DNA of 41,370 nt from Alphaproteobacteria bacterium UBA3637. Lineage in GTDB: Bacteria > Pseudomonadota > Alphaproteobacteria > CAAHEQ01 > UBA3637. The notes below the pieces were generated by a model. The model saw nothing but the letters and a program-made list of their open reading frames with translations, ran no database searches and was not told the origin of the DNA. The stretch lies in assembly GCA_002373615.1 (NCBI GenBank), contig DFKU01000017.1:1-41370 (forward strand), read 5' to 3'. Each line of letters begins with the position of its first letter. Positions within the stretch are counted from its first letter, which is position 1. Shown one piece after another: positions 1 to 7,890 of the stretch. Position numbers and translations under genes: made by a program.

Positions 1-2
1 CG

Positions 3-1061
3 AATACTTTAATAAGTGAGGCACAACGCCGCGCAGTTGTGGTGGCAGGACAAATCGGATTTAATAGACGTGAACCCTCTCTGACAGAGTTTGAACCTTA
101 TAACAAAACCTCCGCTGGTGAGTTTGGGGATGTGATAACAGAAGGTCTTTATAAACAATTTGGCATTCAAGTGTCAGGGGTTAAAAAATCCGTTTGTGAA
201 AACATTTTGAACACACTTGGCGAGGCCACCCCCATCCGCCGCCTCTCAAAAGCGGGCACCCCAACCACTCCCATCATCGTTTGTAAAGATACCAATGATT
301 TTTTAATTATCTATAACGATGATATGCAAGGGGCGACCAGTGATACCGAATATGCCATAGACGACAGTTCCTGTAAATCCGTTTGTGGCACCTTTAACCC
401 CGAGACACATTTATGTAATGAAAGCGATTGTGAAATCCCAACAAATACATGCACAGTTGATACCGATTGTAACACCAATAACGAATGTATAGTTTGCGAT
501 ACAACCGCAGGACTTTGCAAAAACGGGTGTGAAAGAGTGGAGTATTTGGAAAGTACGGGACCAAGAATAACATTAGATGTTACGGGCTGTTTGAAATCAG
601 AATTTAAAGTACAACTTTTACCAGATTCAAAGCGTACTGTAATTGGTTATGATTCTTGGAAATGGTGGGGAAAAACGACCAATAACACTTATGAATTTAA
701 TGGTGATTCTAGTCTTCTTGTTGGAAATAGAGATATCATTAATTATAATTTGATTCCGAATGGCAATAGTGTCAAAAATGAATTTTATTTGAATAATAGT
801 TTTATAAGTTCTAGATCAATTGTTACATCATGTCCAAACCAATTTTTTAAACTTTTTAATATTGGTAGTTTTGATTCACATACCAAAATATATTATGCAA
901 AATTTTATGAATTAAACAACACTCTTGTTCGCGACTTTGTCCCTGTAATCACCCCCGCATCCTCTAAAGGTGGTGACAAACCCTGTATGTTTGACAAAGT
1001 CAGCCAAAAACTCTTTTGTAATGTGGGCAGTGGTACTTTCAAAACTAACAAAGACAACTAA
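3..1061 (+). CDS. Cys-rich pseudopilin-like surface protein with lectin-like C-terminal domain, 5'-truncated
   Basis: The reading frame is open to the left window edge, so the N-terminus is missing. A GTG at 39 is an internal candidate only. The visible part has three blocks. The first (to about nt 350) resembles the stalk region of prepilin-like proteins of gut alphaproteobacteria. Next is a Cys-dense segment (about nt 370-535, at least ten Cys) of the kind that folds by disulfides outside the cytoplasm. The C-terminal block opens with VEYLESTG and closes with TLVRDFVPV, CMFDKVSQKLF and GSGTF; this frame is typical of a concanavalin/LamG-like module in surface proteins of gut bacteria. The missing start probably carries a prepilin methylation motif like the gene at 7887 (inference). 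The middle of the last block is markedly AT-rich, suggesting a variable or acquired insert. The stop overlaps the stop of the convergent amidase by 4 bp. The exact ligand is unknown. Confidence 0.6.
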   Translation, partial: NTLISEAQRRAVVVAGQIGFNRREPSLTEFEPYNKTSAGEFGDVITEGLYKQFGIQVSGVKKSVCENILNTLGEATPIRRLSKAGTPTTPIIVCKDTNDFLIIYNDDMQGATSDTEYAIDDSSCKSVCGTFNPETHLCNESDCEIPTNTCTVDTDCNTNNECIVCDTTAGLCKNGCERVEYLESTGPRITLDVTGCLKSEFKVQLLPDSKRTVIGYDSWKWWGKTTNNTYEFNGDSSLLVGNRDIINYNLIPNGNSVKNEFYLNNSFISSRSIVTSCPNQFFKLFNIGSFDSHTKIYYAKFYELNNTLVRDFVPVITPASSKGGDKPCMFDKVSQKLFCNVGSGTFKTNKDN

Positions 1062-2179
1062 CTTTGTTTTTTGAAATAGGAATCTACGGCGTTGACGAGG
1101 GCAGTGGCAAGTTTCTTGCGATAGGATTCCTTTTGTAAAAGTTTATCTTCTTGGGGATTAGAAAGATATCCCATTTCCAACAAAACCGAGGGAATATTGG
1201 GTGACTTTAAGACCACAAAGCCTGCAAAACGATGGGCATTTTGGCGTAATTTCACTTCTTTTTTCATTTGGGTCACTACCTCGTCAGCATAAATAGACGA
1301 TTGATCCATCGCATATTTTTTCGCAATATCAATCAAGATATTGCCGACTTCGGGCTGATAATCCGATAAATCCATGCCGAACAGGATATCTGATTTGTTT
1401 TCGCGTTCAGCGAGAGCCGCCGCCTCTTTGTCCGAAGCAGTTTCGGAAATGGTGTAAATGCTGAGGCCCTGCGCTGAACGACTTTTTGCACTATCTGCAT
1501 GCAGGGAAATAAACAAATCCCCGTTCGCTTCATGCGCCTTTTTAATGCGCCCACGCAAGGGAATATAAAAATCTTTATCACGGGTCAAGACGACTTTATA
1601 GCCCCGCTTTTCCAACAGTACTTTTGTTTCCTTGGCCATTTTTAAGGTCAGGTCTTTTTCATATTTGCCTGATACCGAAATAGCCCCGGGGTCTTGCCCG
1701 CCGTGACCGGGGTCAAGAACAATAATCTTTTTCTTGGCAACTGTCTTTGGGGTGGTTGTGGATGGCTGAGTTGCAACTGTTTTCGTCCCCCCGACCTTAT
1801 CCATATCCAAAACAAAACGCCAATTTGTTCCCGTTTGTGGGGCCAATAAAAAATGCTTTTCGGTCAATTCATAGTTCGGTAAATCCAAGACGATACGCGC
1901 TGTATTTGTGTTGGGCTTCCCTGTACGAATTCCCTTGATAAAACCAGCCGTTGAAGTCGTATTTTTTTGACCGAAACGTGTTCCTGAAAAATCCATGACC
2001 AGGCGCGAAGGATTATTAAGACGAAAAACTTTGACTTCCGCCTTTTGATCCAAATCAGCCACAAAACGCACCCCCTCAGAGGGCGTTTGAGACATGCGCA
2101 TCCCTTCAATGGTTTGGGCAAAAGAGATACTTCCCCACAGCAAAAAAAACAGAAATAATACCCTTTTTATCCAATACAT
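1058..2179 (-). CDS. amiC: N-acetylmuramoyl-L-alanine amidase (AMIN + Amidase_3), periplasmic
   Basis: Zinc amidase that cleaves the bond between MurNAc and L-alanine in peptidoglycan, releasing septal cross-walls during division. A signal peptide (hydrophobic residues 7-20, cleavage near FAQ22) is followed by an AMIN domain (about 25-128), a Thr/Lys-rich linker (130-150) and an Amidase_3 catalytic domain (151-373). The four expected catalytic and metal positions are visible: H159 in DPGHGG, E174, H227 in SLHAD and E335 in LLEMGYLSN. The length of 373 aa is normal for AmiC-type enzymes. Start is ATG 2179 with a GGGA-containing site upstream. Its promoter physically overlaps that of rne. AmiA/AmiB subtypes cannot be excluded, so the symbol is a family-level call. 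Confidence 0.9.
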   Translation of the reverse strand: MYWIKRVLFLFFLLWGSISFAQTIEGMRMSQTPSEGVRFVADLDQKAEVKVFRLNNPSRLVMDFSGTRFGQKNTTSTAGFIKGIRTGKPNTNTARIVLDLPNYELTEKHFLLAPQTGTNWRFVLDMDKVGGTKTVATQPSTTTPKTVAKKKIIVLDPGHGGQDPGAISVSGKYEKDLTLKMAKETKVLLEKRGYKVVLTRDKDFYIPLRGRIKKAHEANGDLFISLHADSAKSRSAQGLSIYTISETASDKEAAALAERENKSDILFGMDLSDYQPEVGNILIDIAKKYAMDQSSIYADEVVTQMKKEVKLRQNAHRFAGFVVLKSPNIPSVLLEMGYLSNPQEDKLLQKESYRKKLATALVNAVDSYFKKQS

Positions 2180-2209
2180 GAAATATTTTTTCCCTTTTCA
2201 AAAAAAAAC

Positions 2210-2238
2210 TTGCTTATTTCGTTATATCCTGTTATAAT
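2210..2238 (+). promoter_or_regulatory. Promoter of the RNase E/G gene
   Basis: TTGCTT (2210-2215), a 17-nt spacer and a perfect TATAAT (2233-2238). Transcription would begin near 2245, leaving a 5' leader of about 160 nt before the ATG at 2404. Confidence 0.75.
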
Positions 2239-2249
2239 GAAAAGTGCAA
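2221..2249 (-). promoter_or_regulatory. Promoter of the amidase gene
   Basis: On the minus strand TTGCAC (2249-2244) is followed after 17 nt by TATAAC (2226-2221). The predicted start lies near 2214, giving a leader of about 35 nt. It is interleaved with the oppositely oriented rne promoter. Confidence 0.65.
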
Positions 2250-2331
2250 TAAAAAAATTGCCGAAATGAATTTTTTTAAACCGGAAAAGTAAAATGAAGT
2301 ATATGGAATTTTATTTTTACATGATGTCACT

Positions 2332-2374
2332 GACCCTTTGGGGATGTGCCGGTTTGTTATTTAAACAAAGGGTC
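2332..2374 (+). promoter_or_regulatory. Stem-loop in the rne 5' leader
   Basis: GACCCTTTG (2332-2340) pairs perfectly with CAAAGGGTC (2366-2374), a 9-bp stem with a 25-nt loop, 29 nt before the rne start codon. In E. coli the rne leader contains hairpins through which RNase E regulates its own mRNA. An equivalent role here is an inference from position and structure. Confidence 0.45.
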
Positions 2375-2403
2375 AAACCCTGTTATCAAAGATTGGAGAA
2401 TTT

Positions 2404-4428
2404 ATGTCAAAACAAATGCTTATTGATGCCACGCATCCGGAAGAAACCCGCGTGGTCGTGTTGGAGAATGGACGTGTAGAGGAATTAGATGTCGATACCA
2501 ACATTAAAAAACAAATTAAAGGAAATATCTATTTAGCAAAGGTCGTTCGCGTTGAACCGTCTTTACAGGCGTGCTTTGTGGAATATGGTGGCAACCGCCA
2601 TGGATTCTTGGCGTTTGGGGAAATTCATCCCGATTATTACCAAATTCCTGTGGCTGATCGTGAAGAGTTAAAGCGTCAAATTGCCGAGGCCGAATCTGCA
2701 AAGGCAGCTGCTAAAGAGGAAGAAACCATTGAACAAAAGTCAGATTCTGATGTCGAATTGGTCCATGAAACGGATGAAACACTGCGTCATCATCGGCCGG
2801 CCTTCCTTAAAAAATACAAAATTCAAGAAGTTATTCACACCGGTCAAGTCATGCTGATTCAAGCCGTTAAAGAAGAACGTGGTAACAAAGGAGCCGCAAT
2901 GACAACTTATTTGTCTTTGGCTGGGCGCTTTAGCGTTTTAATGCCAAACAACAGTCATGGGGGCGGTGTTTCCAGAAAAATTTCCAACGGTAAAGATCGT
3001 AAGGAACTGCGTAAGATTGTGGAAAAATTACCTATTCCTGACGGAATGAGCGTGATTATTCGCACCGCTGGGCAGGGCAAGACTAAGTCCGAAATCAAGC
3101 GTGATTATGATTATTTAATCAAAACATGGACACATATTCGCGAATTAACCTTAAAGTCCATTGCGCCAAAACTGATTCACGAAGAAGGTGATATCATCAA
3201 GCGTTCTTTACGGGATGGCTTTACCACCGACATTGACGAAATTTTAGTGGATGGGGAAGAAGGCTTTAAAACCACACGTAACTTCGTGAAACTGTTGATT
3301 CCTGCTCAAGTTAAAAAGGTAAAATTACACAAAGGGAAACAACCCTTGTTTTTGGAATACCATGTGGAACAACAATTGGAATCCATTCACAGCAATATCG
3401 TTCAACTACATTCAGGGGGCTATTTGGTCATTGATCAAACGGAAGCCTTGGTGGCCGTGGATGTGAACTCAGGACGTGCCACACGTGAACATGACATTGA
3501 AGAAACGGCGCTTCGCACCAATTTGGAAACATGTGAAGAATTGGCCAGACAACTGCGCCTGCGCGATATGGCCGGTCTGATTGTCATTGACTTTATCGAT
3601 ATGGATGAACCCCGCAATAATGCCGCCGTGGAACGCAAATTAAAAGAAGCTTTGCGTCGTGACAGAGCCCGTATTCAAGTAGGCAAAATGTCAGGATTCG
3701 GATTGATGGAAATGTCCCGTCAAAGATTACATTCCAGCTTTATTGAATCCAGCTATCACACCTGTCCTTATTGCGCAGGAAAAGGGGTACGCCGCTCAAC
3801 GGAATCTTGCGCTATGCATGCCCTTCGGATGTTAGAAGAAGCCTGCAATCGCTTTGAAAAATCAACGATTATTTTAACCGTGCCACAAGAAGTAGCCTTA
3901 TACATGGGTAATCATAAACGTGGCTATATCATGGATTTAGAAAAGAAGTATTCCGTCACTGTACGGATTGAAGCGGATAACGATATGATTAAACCCGGCG
4001 ATTTTAAATTGGAACGCATTCGTGATGATGGGGTAAAGGTGGGTGTCCCCCCTGCCCCCGGCCCAAAATTTGAAAGAGGACCTGCGGTTGAAATGCCACC
4101 AAAGCCAGAAGAAGTATCTGAAGAAGAATCAAAGGAAAATTCTGGACGCAATGGTCGTGGACGCCGTCGCCGCAGAGGACGCCACGGCAACCGTTCCGGT
4201 GAAAATAAATTCAAGGTTGTGGAACAAAAATCTTTAGCTGAAGGCGAAAAACCTGTTGAAAATCAAGAAAAACCCATTGAAGAGAAAAAATCAGAAAATG
4301 GCTTAAAACCTGAAAAGCAAGAGGTGAAAGAGGTTCCTTCAACACCGATTGAACAAAAATCTGAAATGAGCCCAGAAGCTGCCGGCCCCAAAAAAGGTGG
4401 TTGGTGGAATAAACTGATTGGCGATTAA
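2404..4428 (+). CDS. rne: Ribonuclease E/G
   Basis: Endoribonuclease that starts mRNA decay and matures rRNA and tRNA, cutting single-stranded AU-rich RNA. An S1 RNA-binding domain (about 35-180) is interrupted by a charged Glu/Ala-rich insertion (about 90-130), as is usual in alphaproteobacteria. The DNase I-like catalytic domain follows; D353 and D396 lie 43 residues apart, as do D303 and D346 of the E. coli enzyme. The zinc-link cysteines C454 and C457 (CPYC) sit 58 and 61 residues after the second Asp, again as in E. coli. The tail has an RGRRRRRGRHG-type basic RNA-binding patch (about 580-600) and ends with a short WW-containing motif. At 674 aa it is shorter than many alphaproteobacterial RNase E proteins, so the degradosome scaffold is probably reduced. 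Start ATG 2404 has GGAG 7 nt upstream. Confidence 0.93.
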   Translation: MSKQMLIDATHPEETRVVVLENGRVEELDVDTNIKKQIKGNIYLAKVVRVEPSLQACFVEYGGNRHGFLAFGEIHPDYYQIPVADREELKRQIAEAESAKAAAKEEETIEQKSDSDVELVHETDETLRHHRPAFLKKYKIQEVIHTGQVMLIQAVKEERGNKGAAMTTYLSLAGRFSVLMPNNSHGGGVSRKISNGKDRKELRKIVEKLPIPDGMSVIIRTAGQGKTKSEIKRDYDYLIKTWTHIRELTLKSIAPKLIHEEGDIIKRSLRDGFTTDIDEILVDGEEGFKTTRNFVKLLIPAQVKKVKLHKGKQPLFLEYHVEQQLESIHSNIVQLHSGGYLVIDQTEALVAVDVNSGRATREHDIEETALRTNLETCEELARQLRLRDMAGLIVIDFIDMDEPRNNAAVERKLKEALRRDRARIQVGKMSGFGLMEMSRQRLHSSFIESSYHTCPYCAGKGVRRSTESCAMHALRMLEEACNRFEKSTIILTVPQEVALYMGNHKRGYIMDLEKKYSVTVRIEADNDMIKPGDFKLERIRDDGVKVGVPPAPGPKFERGPAVEMPPKPEEVSEEESKENSGRNGRGRRRRRGRHGNRSGENKFKVVEQKSLAEGEKPVENQEKPIEEKKSENGLKPEKQEVKEVPSTPIEQKSEMSPEAAGPKKGGWWNKLIGD

Positions 4429-4433
4429 ACTTA

Positions 4434-4457
4434 AACCTCCCAAACGGGAGGTTTTTT
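4434..4457 (+). terminator. Rho-independent terminator of rne
   Basis: AACCTCCC (4434-4441), loop AAAC, GGGAGGTT (4446-4453), running into a T tract. It begins 5 nt after the rne stop. Confidence 0.9.
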
Positions 4458-4480
4458 AGTAACAACAAAAAGAAAAACTC

Positions 4481-4509
4481 TTGACGATTTTTAGGGAATA
4501 GGTTAGGAT
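4481..4509 (+). promoter_or_regulatory. Promoter of the small ORF-murA unit
   Basis: TTGACG (4481-4486), 17-nt spacer, TAGGAT (4504-4509). The ATG of the next ORF (4516) follows the -10 box by only 6 nt, so the transcript would be leaderless. Confidence 0.7.
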
Positions 4510-4515
4510 AAACTT

Positions 4516-4668
4516 ATGACTGATAGATTAGAAGAACTTTTAAATCAAAATTTAAAATTGACAGGCAAGAAGAAAGAGGCCTTTTTACGCCAAGCGAGGG
4601 CTTTGCGCGCCAATTTAGACCTGCGCAAAAAACAACAAAAGGAGCGCAAATGTATGCCTTTAAAATAA
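4516..4668 (+). CDS. Small highly charged protein upstream of murA (50 aa), unknown function
   Basis: Reads MTDRLEELLNQNLKLTGKKK at the start and continues with an Arg/Lys/Gln-rich, helix-favouring sequence ending KERKCMPLK. There is no signal peptide or membrane segment, so it should be cytoplasmic. It lies directly at the predicted transcription start (6 nt after the -10 box). It overlaps murA by 19 bp and holds murA's AGGAG ribosome binding site (4639-4643), so murA translation is probably coupled to it. I do not recognise a family. It could be a real small protein or mainly a translational leader for murA. Confidence 0.6.
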   Translation: MTDRLEELLNQNLKLTGKKKEAFLRQARALRANLDLRKKQQKERKCMPLK

Positions 4669-5909
4669 GAGGGGAAAAGGAATTATCAGGGGAAGTAGAA
4701 ATTAAGGGTGCCAAAAATGCCTTACTTCCTTTGATGATTTGCACACTGCTCACCGATGAGCCCATCGTTTTACACAACTGTTCCATGTTGGCAGATGTCA
4801 AAACGTTGATGCAATTATTGGAATCATTGGGGACAAAAATAACAATTGAAGGGGATACCGTCACTTTACAAACCCAAAAAATTACCAGCAATATCGCCAG
4901 CTATGATTTCATTTCAAAAATGCGGGCCGGCTTTTGGGTATTGGGTCCGTTGTTGACAAGATTAGGGGAAGCAAAAGTATCCTTACCTGGAGGCTGTGCC
5001 ATTGGGGCGCGAGCCTTGGATATTTACTTTTCTGCCCTGACCGAGATGGGCGCCGAAATCAAAACCGAAAACGGATACATCCATGCCAAAGGTCAATTAC
5101 ATGGAGCCGATATCACCTGCTGGCGCGTGACCGTTGGGGGAACACATAACACCATTATGGCCGCGTGTTTAACGCCAGGAACAACCGTTATTCATAATGC
5201 AGCCTTAGAACCTGAAGTCATGGATTTAATTAAAATGTTGACCCAAATGGGCGCCAATTTTGAAGGGGTTGGCACACGGACTTTGACGATTCATGGCGTG
5301 GAAAAACTGCATGGGACAGAATTTACACCCGTTCCCGATCGCATTGAAACAATGACCTTTATTGCGGCGGCGGCTGTTACCAAATCGAAAATTTTCTTAA
5401 AAAATGCACGGACTGATTTATTAAAGCCAGAATTGGATTTATTAGCCACCAGCGGTGTCTTGATAGCACAAAAAGAAGATGGATTGGAAGTGGATGCCAG
5501 AGAGGCGCATTTAAAGGCAACCTCAATTATCACGGGCCCCTATCCTGAATTTGCAACAGATAACCAATCCTTGTTTTGTGCTATACTTGCGTTGGCAGAA
5601 GGCGAAAGCATTATTTATGAAAAAATGCATGACAATCGCTTTATGCATGTGCCGGAATTAAATCGCATGGGAGCAAATATTCGGCAATTAGATAACACCC
5701 ATGTCGTCATTCAAGGGGTAAAAGAATTGTCAGCCTCCAATGTGATGGCATCGGATTTAAGGGGGGGAGCAGCCTTGGTGGTGGCAGCGTTGGCAGCCAA
5801 AGGAGAAACATTATTGCAACGCGTATATCATATTGACAGAGGATACAGAAGAATTGAGGAAAAACTGAAAGCCTTGGGCGCCGATATTGAACGCGTATGG
5901 TTGGATTAA
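4650..5909 (+). CDS. murA: UDP-N-acetylglucosamine 1-carboxyvinyltransferase
   Basis: First committed step of peptidoglycan synthesis: transfers enolpyruvate from phosphoenolpyruvate to UDP-GlcNAc in the cytoplasm. EPSP-synthase fold, 419 aa, the usual length. Visible hallmarks are K22-N23 in IKGAKNALLP, the MRAGFWVLGPLL segment near residue 91, and the catalytic Cys C116 in LPGGCAIGARALD. That Cys implies sensitivity to fosfomycin-type inactivation. Start ATG 4650 has AGGAG 6 nt upstream inside the preceding small ORF. Its 3' end overlaps that of the convergent rnd gene by 4 bp, with no terminator between them. Confidence 0.95.
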   Translation: MYAFKIRGEKELSGEVEIKGAKNALLPLMICTLLTDEPIVLHNCSMLADVKTLMQLLESLGTKITIEGDTVTLQTQKITSNIASYDFISKMRAGFWVLGPLLTRLGEAKVSLPGGCAIGARALDIYFSALTEMGAEIKTENGYIHAKGQLHGADITCWRVTVGGTHNTIMAACLTPGTTVIHNAALEPEVMDLIKMLTQMGANFEGVGTRTLTIHGVEKLHGTEFTPVPDRIETMTFIAAAAVTKSKIFLKNARTDLLKPELDLLATSGVLIAQKEDGLEVDAREAHLKATSIITGPYPEFATDNQSLFCAILALAEGESIIYEKMHDNRFMHVPELNRMGANIRQLDNTHVVIQGVKELSASNVMASDLRGGAALVVAALAAKGETLLQRVYHIDRGYRRIEEKLKALGADIERVWLD

Positions 5910-7048
5910 ACCGAGCGAATGATCAATGCTTTTTTGACAGGATCATATAAAAAAGCGAGTTTACCATTCATTAAATCTTGAACACGCCTGCCATAAAGTT
6001 GGTAACGCCACCCTTTCATAAAGCGCACCTCTTCAGGTTGCGAAAGATATTGCACCAAATCTTCCGTCGAGGCAATTAAAGTGGGGGCCACATTATTTTC
6101 TTCCGCCACAATATTCAGTAAGAGTCGCAAAGCCTCCACCCGATTCTTTTTATTGGGACGCAAGACATAGTGCTTTTTAATGGGCCATTCTTGAACCGCC
6201 TCATGCGCCACCTCAATACAAAACATTTTTAAAGAAATTCCCATTTCATTTTTCAAAAAGCCCTTACTTAAAGTGCGGATAGCCTTAAAATCTTCCTCTT
6301 TAGTGGGACGAATGGCGGCGCATTCCACCAATGAATAATCAGAAATAATAAAGTGACGCGGATAATTTAAGTGTTTTGCCCAATTTTCACGCCATTCACA
6401 CAGTCTGGCACACAAATGGATCTTGGCCGGATCTTGAAAAGGAAGTCCCAATTTTTCCAATAAATGTTGCGCATCCGGTTCATACAGTTGCGGATCCAGA
6501 GAGGCTTGAATTTCCTCTTGAATCCAATCCAAACGATTGTTTTTACAAATTTCATCCATCATTTTGGGATAAAGCGCCTTTAATTCAATCACATCATGAA
6601 GGGCATATTCTTCTTGTTCCTTTGTTAAAGGACGATGCGACCAATCGGTAATACGCATCCCTTTGTCCAAATTGATTCCCAAATATTCCCTGACCAAACG
6701 TTGATAGCTGACTTCCCCCGAATACCCACATACCATCGCGCCTACTTGAGTATCAAAGACAGGGGTGGGCATTTCGTGCATTAAGTGATAAAAAATTTCC
6801 AAATCCTGACGACACGCATGAAAAACTTTAATAACTTTTTTGTTACGAAAAACATCAAATAGAGGGGTTAAATCAATATCGGGTGCCAAGGCATCAATCA
6901 TCCAGGCCCCCTTTCCCCCGCCAATTTGAATCACACAAAGTTCTGGATAAAAAGTCTTTTCACGGATAAATTCCGTATCCACCGTAATAAATTCCAATTT
7001 ATTGAGACGGGCGCAAAGACGCTTTAATTGTGTTGTTGTTTCTATCAT
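5906..7048 (-). CDS. rnd: Ribonuclease D (DEDDy 3'-5' exoribonuclease)
   Basis: Trims tRNA precursors and other stable RNAs from the 3' end. The DEDDy exonuclease domain shows D24 and E26 (TVDTEF), D82 (ACRQDLEIF), and Y148 with D152 (YALHDVIELKALYPKM). An HRDC-type helical region fits residues about 205-290. The length of 380 aa is normal. The start is ATG 7048, only 6 nt after the -10 box of its promoter, so the mRNA should be leaderless. It is transcribed divergently from the tRNA nucleotidyltransferase gene, pairing two tRNA 3'-end enzymes back to back. Confidence 0.93.
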   Translation of the reverse strand: MIETTTQLKRLCARLNKLEFITVDTEFIREKTFYPELCVIQIGGGKGAWMIDALAPDIDLTPLFDVFRNKKVIKVFHACRQDLEIFYHLMHEMPTPVFDTQVGAMVCGYSGEVSYQRLVREYLGINLDKGMRITDWSHRPLTKEQEEYALHDVIELKALYPKMMDEICKNNRLDWIQEEIQASLDPQLYEPDAQHLLEKLGLPFQDPAKIHLCARLCEWRENWAKHLNYPRHFIISDYSLVECAAIRPTKEEDFKAIRTLSKGFLKNEMGISLKMFCIEVAHEAVQEWPIKKHYVLRPNKKNRVEALRLLLNIVAEENNVAPTLIASTEDLVQYLSQPEEVRFMKGWRYQLYGRRVQDLMNGKLAFLYDPVKKALIIRSV

Positions 7049-7054
7049 AAGCTT

Positions 7055-7083
7055 ATCATACTCTTTTTTTACTTGCGATGCAA
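7055..7083 (-). promoter_or_regulatory. Leaderless promoter of rnd
   Basis: Minus strand: TTGCAT (7083-7078), 17-nt spacer, TATGAT (7060-7055), then 6 nt to the ATG at 7048. Its -35 box shares base 7078 with the -35 box of the divergent cca promoter. Confidence 0.7.
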
Positions 7084-7101
7084 TGAAAATTTTGCTATAA
7101 T
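7073..7101 (+). promoter_or_regulatory. Leaderless promoter of cca
   Basis: TTGCGA (7073-7078), 17-nt spacer, TATAAT (7096-7101), then 6 nt to the ATG at 7108. There is no room for a ribosome binding site between the predicted transcription start and the ATG. Confidence 0.78.
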
Positions 7102-7107
7102 AGAGTT

Positions 7108-7890
7108 ATGGATTCATTGTGGAACAAAGCATCTTTGCAAATTTATAAAGCCTTGGGCGGTCAAGTCCGTTTGGTAGGAGGCTGTGTCAGGGATTATTTA
7201 TTAAGAAAGCCCATGCACGACCGAGACATGACAACTCCTTTAACGCCAGATGAAGTGGAAGAAGCCCTCAGTAAAGCCAAAATTTCCTTTGTTTCTATGG
7301 GGAAAAAGTATGGGACCATTACAGCCATTATTGATGAGGAACCGTATGAGATTACGACCTTACGTAAAGAAGAAAATCACGATGGCAGGTATGCTCAAAT
7401 GACATGGACGACTTCATATAAAACGGATGCAATGCGCCGTGATTTTACGGTCAATGCACTGTCTGCGGATGTCAAAAACAAAATCTTTGATTACACAACA
7501 GGCAGATCCGATTTAGCGCAAGGACTGATTCGTTTCATTGGTGATCCAGATAAAAGAATTCAGGAAGATTATTTGCGCATCTTGCGGTATTTTCGTTTTT
7601 GGTCGGCTATTTCCAATTTGGATGTGGATGCGAATGTTTTACAAGCCTGCAAACGCCATAAAAAAGGATTAGGTATATTATCCACGAATCGTTTAAGAGA
7701 TGAATTGTTTCGCTTGATTATGACCCACAGAGCAGAGGAAGCTTTGATGATTATGAAAAAAGCGGGCCTGTTAACCCCAAAAATGTTAAGACTTAACTTT
7801 TCACAAAAACAAATGCAAACATTAAGGGAAACAGGAAAAGATAAATTATTTGCAAAAATTGGATTTACATTCTTTAAGGGGGGAAAATGA
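7108..7890 (+). CDS. cca: tRNA nucleotidyltransferase (CCA-adding enzyme / poly(A) polymerase family), short form
   Basis: Class II nucleotidyltransferase that adds or repairs the 3' CCA of tRNAs, or adds A residues. The N-terminal catalytic head has LVGGCVRDYLL (GG at 24-25, RD at 28-29) and the metal pair D38-x-D40. Next come a MRRDFTVNAL motif, a GDPDKRIQEDYLRILRYFRF segment and an NRLRDELFRLI motif at the start of the body domain. At 260 aa it is much shorter than the roughly 400 aa I expect for alphaproteobacterial relatives; the C-terminal body and tail are missing. No frame downstream continues the homology, so this is a truncation or a naturally small form. It ends in an ATGA overlap with the pilin-like gene. 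Confidence 0.82.
   Translation: MDSLWNKASLQIYKALGGQVRLVGGCVRDYLLRKPMHDRDMTTPLTPDEVEEALSKAKISFVSMGKKYGTITAIIDEEPYEITTLRKEENHDGRYAQMTWTTSYKTDAMRRDFTVNALSADVKNKIFDYTTGRSDLAQGLIRFIGDPDKRIQEDYLRILRYFRFWSAISNLDVDANVLQACKRHKKGLGILSTNRLRDELFRLIMTHRAEEALMIMKKAGLLTPKMLRLNFSQKQMQTLRETGKDKLFAKIGFTFFKGGK

Noticed and set aside
2294..2479. 61-aa ORF in front of and overlapping rne
   Set aside because: It lies in the rne leader, spans the leader hairpin, has no ribosome binding site and is in another frame over the rne start.
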